From: Bacillota bacterium
GTDB taxonomy: Bacteria; Bacillota; Clostridia; Lachnospirales; Lachnospiraceae
Length of the DNA: 17,362 nt
NCBI GenBank assembly: GCA_023415595.1
Contig: JAEZJW010000206.1
Coordinates: 1-17,362 of the forward strand
Reading direction: 5' to 3'
Made by a program: the position numbers and the translations under genes. The notes under the pieces were generated by a model. That model had not been told where the DNA came from, did no database searches, and worked only from the letters and a program-made list of their open reading frames with translations. Shown in pieces: positions 7,329-14,287 of this stretch. Each line of letters starts with the position of its first letter. Position 1 is the stretch's first letter.

Positions 7329-8491
7329 TTAAAGTCGATTACAGGTGGATCAGAATTTCATATATGCTTTTCGTCATAGCGTGGATCATCGGAGATATGA
7401 GGAACAATATCAACGATGATTTTAAGTATATTTTTATGCTGCTTGTGATTGTGATCGGTGTTGTCATACTGATCGGAGATCCCGGCCCGATACGCAATAT
7501 TGATGATATGCTGCATATTATGTCGGTCCCCGTAATCTTAGGTGTCATAACCCTTCTATATTCCGTAATGAACGGCATGAAGCTGTTAATGATGTGGGAT
7601 ATGTTTTATCTTACGATGCCATACCTGATGGTTTTTGTCATCATAAACGTCGATCAGAATAAGAACCGGGATTTTTATTTTGACTGCTTACTGATCGGAC
7701 ATATTGCATTATTTTTATATCAGTTTATCGATATTCTGGACCTGGAACATATCAGGATGATCTCCTTTGTGAAATCCTTCTCTCCGTATGAATCGGTAAC
7801 TGCTCATATCTATACCCTGCTGTTTTATTATTACTATGTGAAGAATAAGAAGGTCCGGTGTTTACTGGCATTGTTTTTCGGCATTCTATCCTATAAACGT
7901 CTGCATGTTGTGTTTGCGGTGGCAGTGTTACTGTTCGGCTGGAGTATGAGAAAACTCAAGGTAAATAAGTATATGGGGAATATTATAAAATGGTTTTTCA
8001 TAAGCTCACCGCTTGTTCTTTATGCTCTGCTGACAGATCAGTTTGCTTCCTGGTTCCAATTTACCTTCCATGTTGATTTTGGTCAGTTTACGATGGGAAG
8101 ATTTGACCAGCTAAGGGAGGTAATCACCTCTGACATAACCAATTATGGGTTGGGAAGCATCAAATTTTACTTCGATAGTCAGGGAGCCTATATCGACCGA
8201 TTACACTGTGATATCATACGGATCTTAATCGAAACCTCGATCATCGGATTAATCACATTAGTCTATGCGTACTTTAATGTGGCGAAGAAAAACATATATT
8301 CTTTGATCCAAATGACCTTTATTTTTATGATCATGTTTACATCAACTGTAATTAATGGGTTTCTCGGGTGGTTTGTTGTATTTCTATCCATGGATGAGTT
8401 CAACCGCATGGATGCAACCGATCAAAATACAGGAGCTCTGCTGACCAGGAGGGATGGGACTCTAAGTATTAAATTCCGTTCAGACCGATGA
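7325..8491 (+). CDS. Wzy-like O-antigen/exopolysaccharide polymerase
   Basis: A 388-residue protein with about ten hydrophobic segments. Towards the C-terminus it has the loop typical of O-antigen polymerase/ligase (Wzy_C-like) proteins: NYGLGSIKFYF (263-273) followed by DRLHCDIIRILIETSIIGL (281-299), matching the family pattern G-x-G ... H-x-D-x-x-R-x-x-x-E-x-x-x-x-G-L. SYKR (189-192) between hydrophobic segments is another feature shared with polymerases. It would join flipped lipid-linked repeat units outside the membrane. It is the only polymerase candidate in the window. Sequence divergence in this family is very high, so the call rests on topology, the loop and position. The hydrophilic tail (about 370-388) is unremarkable. 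It is coupled to the upstream GT14 gene by a 4-base overlap. Confidence 0.75.
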   Translation: MIKVDYRWIRISYMLFVIAWIIGDMRNNINDDFKYIFMLLVIVIGVVILIGDPGPIRNIDDMLHIMSVPVILGVITLLYSVMNGMKLLMMWDMFYLTMPYLMVFVIINVDQNKNRDFYFDCLLIGHIALFLYQFIDILDLEHIRMISFVKSFSPYESVTAHIYTLLFYYYYVKNKKVRCLLALFFGILSYKRLHVVFAVAVLLFGWSMRKLKVNKYMGNIIKWFFISSPLVLYALLTDQFASWFQFTFHVDFGQFTMGRFDQLREVITSDITNYGLGSIKFYFDSQGAYIDRLHCDIIRILIETSIIGLITLVYAYFNVAKKNIYSLIQMTFIFMIMFTSTVINGFLGWFVVFLSMDEFNRMDATDQNTGALLTRRDGTLSIKFRSDR

Positions 8492-8521
8492 GGATCCAAA
8501 GCAGCCTGAAGGAGGTGACTT

Positions 8522-10051
8522 ATGACGCGTTATTGTTTTATTTTTATAACTGCGTTATTCGTATTTGGTATACTGCAGGGCTTTACGAATGACCCTACGA
8601 TATCACTGACTGCGAATACGGTTCAAATGGAAAAAGCAACCTCCTATGACATTAATATTATGGGTAAAAGACCCGGATTGACCTACCACTGGACAACCTC
8701 TGATAATACTGTCGTAACAGTCAACAGTAAAAACGGTATAATAAATGCGGTGAATGCAGGAGAAGCACTGATCAACTGCTTTATTACCGGAATAAACGGA
8801 GAAAACCTACAGCTTACGTGTAAAGTGACCGTAGGAGCTGAGCCTTCCGGTCCGAGGCTGAAGAGAACACAAATAAATCTGATGCGGGGAGAGCAGTTTG
8901 ATATTAATATAGCCGGAAAGATCCCGAAATCAAAGTATAAGTGGTCCTCATCGAATAAAGCAGTAATAGGCGTTAATGTATTTAATGGGCTTGTGATGGC
9001 GATTGGTGACGGAGTAGCGAGGGTGACCTGTACGATTACTGCTCCTGAACAGCATATCATAATTCTAACCGCAACTGTCAATGTAAAGGAACAGTCAAAT
9101 ATCCTTTGGGAGGAAAACTTTGATTCATCGACTCTTGATAGGGATAAATGGGATTATGAATATGGATATGTTCGTAACTCGGAGCTGCAGGAATATACGG
9201 ACAGTACGGAAAATGTGTATCTCCGGGATGGACATCTGGTGTTAAAAGCAATCAAGGATGGAAGGGGAAGCTGGACCTCAGCCAGTATCCATACCAATAA
9301 TAAGCTGGAGGTTGGTAATGCCAGAGTAGAAGCAAGAATTAGGCTGCCCTATGAAAGCGGTGCCTTTCCCGCCTTCTGGATGCTGGGAGCTGATTATGAG
9401 GTGGATTACAGCAGGCAAAGGGGCAGAGGGGATACCTGGCTGGAGGCAAGAGAAATCGATATCATGGAGGCCTTTGGCAAGGTTACCAGGGTGCAGGGCG
9501 GTGTATTTATCAAAGCTCACCCGGGTGCCACAGCCTTAAGCCAGTACGCCGGTAAATCAGAGGAGATTGATATTACAGAGTTTCATATCTACGCTGTCGA
9601 GAAAAGCGAGGAAACGATTAAGTTTTATTGTGATGATAAACTATATTTTACCCATGAGATTACGGATGAAGGAATGAAGGAGCCCTTTTATCTCTTATTA
9701 AACCTGGCAGTGGGGGCGGCAGGAGGAATTCCTGATTCGTCGGTTACTGAGATGGAAGTGATGGTTGATTATGTAAGAGTGACAGCACTGGATGGCAGAC
9801 CGATCACAGAGGTAGAGTCGATTACCCTGGATAGGGAGGAGTATATTGGAAGAGCCGGCGATGTGAAAAAGCTTAATGTTACATTATTGCCATCCGGCGC
9901 TCAGGACAGAACAGTGACCTGGAGCTCCTCTGACCCGGGGGTTGCGCTCGTTTATGGCGGATATGTGCGTTTGCTAAAGACAGGGACCAGCATTATATCA
10001 GCTACCGCTCCTAACGGGGTAACAACAGTCTGTAAAGTGATTTGCTATTAG
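8522..10051 (+). CDS. Secreted GH16 endo-glucanase-like enzyme with Big_2-type domains
   Basis: A 509-residue exported protein. It has an N-terminal signal or anchor segment (about 4-20) with no lipobox cysteine, two bacterial Ig-like (Big_2-type) modules at about 27-105 and 115-190 (each with an HWTTS/KWSSS-type core and a GxxxxxC/T end), a GH16 domain at about 195-425, and a third Ig-like module at about 430-509 (TVTWSSSDPGVALV). The GH16 active site EIDIME (311-316) is intact, with E311 as nucleophile, D313 as assistant and E316 as acid/base. The AFPAFWMLG substrate-cleft motif is at 281-289. GH16 enzymes cut beta-1,3 or beta-1,3/1,4 glucans, galactans and some bacterial exopolysaccharides. 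Here it probably trims, releases or remodels the polymer made by the operon. The AAGGAGGTGA at 8509-8518 is the strongest ribosome binding site seen in the window. Family is firm; substrate is inferred. Confidence 0.9.
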   Translation: MTRYCFIFITALFVFGILQGFTNDPTISLTANTVQMEKATSYDINIMGKRPGLTYHWTTSDNTVVTVNSKNGIINAVNAGEALINCFITGINGENLQLTCKVTVGAEPSGPRLKRTQINLMRGEQFDINIAGKIPKSKYKWSSSNKAVIGVNVFNGLVMAIGDGVARVTCTITAPEQHIIILTATVNVKEQSNILWEENFDSSTLDRDKWDYEYGYVRNSELQEYTDSTENVYLRDGHLVLKAIKDGRGSWTSASIHTNNKLEVGNARVEARIRLPYESGAFPAFWMLGADYEVDYSRQRGRGDTWLEAREIDIMEAFGKVTRVQGGVFIKAHPGATALSQYAGKSEEIDITEFHIYAVEKSEETIKFYCDDKLYFTHEITDEGMKEPFYLLLNLAVGAAGGIPDSSVTEMEVMVDYVRVTALDGRPITEVESITLDREEYIGRAGDVKKLNVTLLPSGAQDRTVTWSSSDPGVALVYGGYVRLLKTGTSIISATAPNGVTTVCKVICY

Positions 10052-10059
10052 ACTTTGCC

Positions 10060-10069
10060 TGACCGGTCA
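10060..10069. promoter_or_regulatory. 10-bp perfect palindrome in the gap before the PP-loop genes
   Basis: TGACCGGTCA reads the same on both strands and begins nine bases after the GH16 stop. A weaker 5-bp stem with an 8-base loop (CAGAC 10100-10104 with GTCTG 10113-10117) lies just before the next ribosome binding site GGGGGGAGG. No T run follows either, so neither is a terminator. They could be an operator or RNA-processing hairpin in an 85-base gap, or coincidence. Confidence 0.25.
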
Positions 10070-10136
10070 ATGTGTATATGTGTAGGTAAATAACCGGTGC
10101 AGACCTGAGAGAGTCTGACAAAAGGGGGGAGGATAT

Positions 10137-11381
10137 ATGAACAGCATAGTCCTTGAGGAGATTAATGTAATCGGTCATCGCCTGGAATGCAGGTACACTG
10201 TGAAGGGTGAATGGAAAAGCTACTTTAGAGATACCGATACCTTTTTTGCTGAATACGGGAGAGAGCTTGAAGGGATTCCTAAAAGCATAGCAGTCATTCC
10301 GTTCCTATGTAATGTTTTACCTCTGGTGTGGATCTTTAACGCTGAGGTGCTGCTGGAGGATATTGATCGGGATTTTTACGAAAGTATAGAGGATTTTAAA
10401 CGCGGCTATGTGAATATGTATCCGATGGAGTCCTTCAGAGGTAAAATCACAGCCCGAAGAGTAACTGAGAACAATCGAGGGGATCTGGACGGTGCGGCGG
10501 TATTTTTTAGCGGCGGAGTCGATGCATATCATACACTGATTTCACATATAGAAGAAAAGCCAATCCTGGTAACTCTATGGGGAGCCGATATTCCTTTTGA
10601 GGACCTTGCGGGCTGGGAGCTGGTGGATCATCATATACAGAGCATTGCCCTTCAGAATCACCTTGAGTACATACCGGTTAAAACCTCCTTCCGAAGATTT
10701 CTGAATGAGGTGGCACTGAATGAATACGCCTTTCGCCTGATTGAGGATGACTGGTGGCATGGGTTCCAGCATGGAATAGGGATCATTGGACATATTGCTC
10801 CCCTGGCCTACCAATATAAAATCAAAACAGTATACATTGCTTCTTCATTAACGATCGACGATATTTCAAACTGTGCTTCCGATCCCTCGATTGATAATTA
10901 CGTTAGGTTTTTCGGTTGCCGGGTGATACACGACGGATATGAATATAGCCGTCCGGAGAAAACGGACCGTATCAGCGTATATGTGAAAAAAACCGGCAAA
11001 CCAATACAGCTCAGAGTATGCTGGGAGTCCAAGGGCGGTTCTAATTGCTGTCACTGTGAAAAATGCTATCGCACGATCCTGTGCCTATTAGCCGGCAAAA
11101 ATGACCCGCGGGAGTATGGATTTCATTACCGGGATGAGGAGTTTGCCGGTATGATGAAGGATTTCAGAATAAAGCTGCACCTTCTCGATGCGACGTATTT
11201 TGTAGTCTATAAAAGTATACAGAATTTAATACGTAAAAACTACACGATACAGTGTATCGCTCCGGACTTAAGATGGTTTTACAGGGCTGATCTGGATAAG
11301 GAACAGTCCTTTCAGAAAAGAATACTATATCGTTTCATACGCAAAGGTAAGAACCTGTTAAGAAACAAATCAATTCGGTAA
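10137..11381 (+). CDS. PP-loop ATPase-like protein with QueC-type cysteine site (copy 1)
   Basis: I do not recognise a named function. The 414-residue protein has an N-terminal region of about 115 residues of unknown fold, then a PP-loop pyrophosphatase-like core beginning AVFFSGGVDA (121-130); S125-A130 is a PP-loop with alanine where SGGxDS enzymes have serine. Further conserved blocks are VTLWGADIPFED (145-156), KTSFRRFLNE (182-191) and SDPSIDNYVRF (248-258). Near the C-terminus is C295-x8-C304-x2-C307-x2-C310, the spacing of the zinc site in QueC-type (7-cyano-7-deazaguanine synthase) proteins, with R312 just after it. Such enzymes adenylate a carboxylate and then amidate it or make a nitrile or thio product. 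A basic C-terminal tail (about 390-414) could touch membrane or nucleic acid. It has a tandem paralogue 66 bases downstream, roughly 60% identical by eye. In this operon it may modify a sugar acid, but that is inference. Confidence 0.75.
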   Translation: MNSIVLEEINVIGHRLECRYTVKGEWKSYFRDTDTFFAEYGRELEGIPKSIAVIPFLCNVLPLVWIFNAEVLLEDIDRDFYESIEDFKRGYVNMYPMESFRGKITARRVTENNRGDLDGAAVFFSGGVDAYHTLISHIEEKPILVTLWGADIPFEDLAGWELVDHHIQSIALQNHLEYIPVKTSFRRFLNEVALNEYAFRLIEDDWWHGFQHGIGIIGHIAPLAYQYKIKTVYIASSLTIDDISNCASDPSIDNYVRFFGCRVIHDGYEYSRPEKTDRISVYVKKTGKPIQLRVCWESKGGSNCCHCEKCYRTILCLLAGKNDPREYGFHYRDEEFAGMMKDFRIKLHLLDATYFVVYKSIQNLIRKNYTIQCIAPDLRWFYRADLDKEQSFQKRILYRFIRKGKNLLRNKSIR

Positions 11382-11447
11382 TGTGAGAGCAGATCCGATA
11401 CCGAGGATGCAAGGAGCAATCTGGAACTATAACAGGAAAGGATAAAA

Positions 11448-12674
11448 ATGATGAATAAAATAGTGATTGAGGATATCAGGTTAATGGAAAATCGTCTGGA
11501 GTGCTGCTACTTAGTTACCGGAGAGTGGAAGAAGTATTTTAAAGCAACGAACCTGTTCTTTGCCGAGTATTCTAAAAGCATTGACAAAGTACCCCAAAGT
11601 GTCGCAGTCATCCCATTCCTCTGCAACCTTTTACCTGCCGTATGGATATTTGACGCTGAAGTGGTCCTGGAGGATATAGATAAGGACTTCTTTGAGAGCA
11701 TAAGCGATTTTAAGCAAGGCTTTATACATATGTATCCGGAATTATCCTTCAAGGGCAGAATATCTCCGGCCCGGATAACGGACAATGGACAGGTGGCTTC
11801 CAATCAAACAGCTGCATTTTTTAGTGGCGGGGTAGATGCTTTTAATACGCTGATATCCCATATTGATGAAAATCCGGTCTTAGTAACTCTATGGGGAGCT
11901 GATATTCCCTTTGAGGATCAGGCAGGCTGGAAGCTTGTTGATGAGTATATAGGAAGCCTGGCTGAAAGCAAAGAACTGGATTATGTGTCAATTAAAACCT
12001 CCTTCCGCAGATTTTTAAATGAGGCCGCGTTAAGTGAGTATGTTACCGAGAAGACAGGCAATAACTGGTGGTATGGGTTTCAGCATGGAATCGGAGTCAT
12101 TGGTCATGCAGCTCCCTTCGCCTATCAATATAAAATAAAAACCGTCTACATTGCCTCCTCCTTCACAGAAGAAGACAGATCAACCTGTGCCTCCGATCCA
12201 TCCATAGATAATTTCGTCCGGTTTGGTGGAAGCCGGGTAATTCATGATGGTTTTGAGTATAGCCGGCAGGATAAGGTAAACCGAATCAGTGAATATGTAA
12301 GAAAAACAGGAACCCCGCTGCAATTAAGAGTATGCTGGGAATCTGAGGGGGGGTCCAATTGCTGTCACTGTGAAAAGTGCCATCTTACCATTTTGTGTTT
12401 GCTGGCAGGGAAAAATGACCCCCGTAAATATGGCTTCAACTACAGGGAGGAGGAGCTGGGCCGAATGATGAAGGAGTTTCGGACAGAGATACATTTCACC
12501 CACCCTGTTTGTAATATCCTTTATCAGCTTATTCAGGATGAAATGCATAGAAATTACAGCATGAATGAGGTTCCTAAAAGCCTGAGATGGTATTACAGAA
12601 TGGAAATCGATAAGGAGCTGTCCGCTCGGAAAAGACTGATTTATCGTATTCGCCGTAAATTAAAAAGCTTTTAA
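11448..12674 (+). CDS. PP-loop ATPase-like protein with QueC-type cysteine site (copy 2)
   Basis: Paralogue of the preceding gene, co-linear along almost its whole length (408 residues). The PP-loop is S126-A131 (SGGVDA), and the cysteine set C296-x8-C305-x2-C308-x2-C311 is fully kept. Blocks VTLWGADIPFED, KTSFRRFLNEA and CASDPSIDN are almost unchanged. Differences lie mainly in the linker before the PP-loop, in the helix after KTSFRRF, and in the last 70 residues. After the last cysteine, HLTILC replaces YRTILC, losing the arginine that follows the final cysteine in copy 1 and in QueC-like proteins. ATG 11451 gives exact alignment with copy 1; ATG 11448 adds one methionine. AGGAAAGGA (11434-11442) serves either. 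Retention of both copies with intact motifs suggests different substrates or a heteromer. Biochemical role unknown. Confidence 0.75.
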   Translation: MMNKIVIEDIRLMENRLECCYLVTGEWKKYFKATNLFFAEYSKSIDKVPQSVAVIPFLCNLLPAVWIFDAEVVLEDIDKDFFESISDFKQGFIHMYPELSFKGRISPARITDNGQVASNQTAAFFSGGVDAFNTLISHIDENPVLVTLWGADIPFEDQAGWKLVDEYIGSLAESKELDYVSIKTSFRRFLNEAALSEYVTEKTGNNWWYGFQHGIGVIGHAAPFAYQYKIKTVYIASSFTEEDRSTCASDPSIDNFVRFGGSRVIHDGFEYSRQDKVNRISEYVRKTGTPLQLRVCWESEGGSNCCHCEKCHLTILCLLAGKNDPRKYGFNYREEELGRMMKEFRTEIHFTHPVCNILYQLIQDEMHRNYSMNEVPKSLRWYYRMEIDKELSARKRLIYRIRRKLKSF

Positions 12675-12702
12675 GAATAACTGTTTTGATAAGGAGCTTG
12701 AG

Positions 12703-14253
12703 GTGTTGGAGAGAAAAACCAGAAAACAATATGTGGCAATGAATATTTTAGCGGGCTCCGTAAGCCAGGTTATTTCCATGGTTTTGCAGCTGATCGGGAG
12801 AACCGTGTTTATTCAAACCCTAGGGATAGAATATCAGGGAATTAATGCAATGTTTTATAATATTCTTATGGTACTTTCCCTGGCTGATCTGGGCTTCGGG
12901 TCTGCCATTATTTACAGTATGTATAAGCCTTTGGCAGAAAATGATACGAATACGGTGGTTGCTTTATTGACCTATTATAAAAAGATCTACCACAGACTGG
13001 CAATCATCGTAGCGGCGATTGGAATAGGTATGATTCCTCTGCTGCCGTTTGTGGTAAATCTGAATACGGCCATACCATACCTGCCGGTTTATTATCTTCT
13101 ATACGTAGCAAATATTGTAATTTCTTATTTAATGTCCTATAAATATACGATAATTACAGCGGATCAGAAGAATTATTTAATTACATCCTATTCCCTGATC
13201 GGCTCCATCCTGCAAACAATAGCGCAGATTATTGTTTTGGCAGTATTTAAAAACTTCATGCTGTACTTAATTATTTTCAGCCTGAGAACCTTTCTGGTTA
13301 ACTGGTTTCAGACCAATAAGGCCAAAAAATTATATCCCTATATCCTAAGCTCAGGGGAGCTGGACAGAGAAGCCAAGAAAAGTATCTTTGAAAATGTGAA
13401 ATCAATGTTCCTGTACAAATTAGGAGGTGTTCTGCTAAATAATACGGACAATTTTATCATATCCATGATGGTCGGGACAGCCGCTGTGGGCTTCTACTCT
13501 AACTATCTGACGATTATTGTTGCCATCTATGGGTTCACTGATATTCTTTATAACTCGGTAACCTCGAGTGTCGGAAGTCTGAATGCCTCAGAGGATAACG
13601 ATAGAAAATTTGAAATATTCCGTGTGTTGAATTTTATTGATTTTTGGATTATGACATTTTGTTCGGTTTGTTTTTTGGTTTTGTTTAATGATTTTATCAC
13701 CCTATGGGTGGGTAAGGAATTTGTCTTTGGCATGCTGACCGTTATCATCATCGTAGTTAATTTCTTCATGCCGGGCTCCATCACCACGGTAGCTATTTAT
13801 CGGGATACCACCGGACTGTTCAGACAGACGAAATATGTTTTTCTGATCACAGCCACTATCAATCTGGTGCTTTCGGTCCTATTAGGAAAGGTCTTCGGCT
13901 TATTCGGAATCCTGCTTGCAACGGCGATCTCGAGACTGTTAACAAATATGTGGTATGAGCCATTGGTATTATTTAAGCTATATTTCCAAAAATCAGCCGG
14001 GATATATTTTAAAAGACAGGCCCTCTACTGGGTGATAGCGGTTGCCTGCAGTGCTATTACCTATGCAATAAGCAGTACCATCAGTACCATTTCCGTACCG
14101 AATCTGGTACTAAAGTTAATGATTTGTATCATTGTGCCGAATGTAATTATATTAATCTTATTCCTTCGAAGCAATGAATATAAATACATCCATCAACACG
14201 TGATTAAAAAAATAATATACAAAATCATGAAAAAAGAGATGGCAAATTCATAA
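12703..14253 (+). CDS. Wzx-type polysaccharide flippase (MOP superfamily)
   Basis: A 516-residue membrane protein with about 12-14 hydrophobic segments from residue 12 to 500 and the family-typical start, in which a basic RKTRKQYVAMNI leads into the first helix, followed by GIEYQGINAMFYNILMVLSL (42-61). LADLGFGSAIIYSM (61-74) and NNTDNFIISMMVGTAAVGFY (247-266) are recognisable MOP/PST flippase features. It would move lipid-linked repeat units to the outer face. The start is GTG at 12703, six bases after AAGGAG (12691-12696); a TTG at 12706 is the only close alternative and no ATG fits. It follows the second PP-loop gene by 28 bases in the same operon. Confidence 0.9.
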   Translation: MLERKTRKQYVAMNILAGSVSQVISMVLQLIGRTVFIQTLGIEYQGINAMFYNILMVLSLADLGFGSAIIYSMYKPLAENDTNTVVALLTYYKKIYHRLAIIVAAIGIGMIPLLPFVVNLNTAIPYLPVYYLLYVANIVISYLMSYKYTIITADQKNYLITSYSLIGSILQTIAQIIVLAVFKNFMLYLIIFSLRTFLVNWFQTNKAKKLYPYILSSGELDREAKKSIFENVKSMFLYKLGGVLLNNTDNFIISMMVGTAAVGFYSNYLTIIVAIYGFTDILYNSVTSSVGSLNASEDNDRKFEIFRVLNFIDFWIMTFCSVCFLVLFNDFITLWVGKEFVFGMLTVIIIVVNFFMPGSITTVAIYRDTTGLFRQTKYVFLITATINLVLSVLLGKVFGLFGILLATAISRLLTNMWYEPLVLFKLYFQKSAGIYFKRQALYWVIAVACSAITYAISSTISTISVPNLVLKLMICIIVPNVIILILFLRSNEYKYIHQHVIKKIIYKIMKKEMANS

Positions 14254-14287
14254 ATACAGGAATTTAGTTCAAGGGTGGGAGTAGCCT

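Noticed and set aside
8683..9081. Long antisense open frame opposite the GH16 gene, and similar antisense frames elsewhere
   Set aside because: Codon pattern and lack of ribosome binding sites mark them as mirror images of the real + strand genes.
10055..10090. Internal promoter before the PP-loop genes
   Set aside because: TTGCCT followed by TATATG has a spacer of only 15 bases and a poor -10. No better pair is seen, so readthrough from the main promoter is the simpler view.
10550..11100. The QueC-like genes as part of a Qat or type IV CBASS defence system, which also contain QueC-like proteins
   Set aside because: No neighbouring QatA-type ATPase, QatB, QatD/TatD nuclease, nucleotidyltransferase, ubiquitin-like system or effector is present. 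All neighbours are polysaccharide genes.
10137..11381. Queuosine biosynthesis role for the PP-loop genes
   Set aside because: They are almost twice the length of QueC and lack QueD, QueE and FolE neighbours. Tandem duplication in a polysaccharide operon does not fit.
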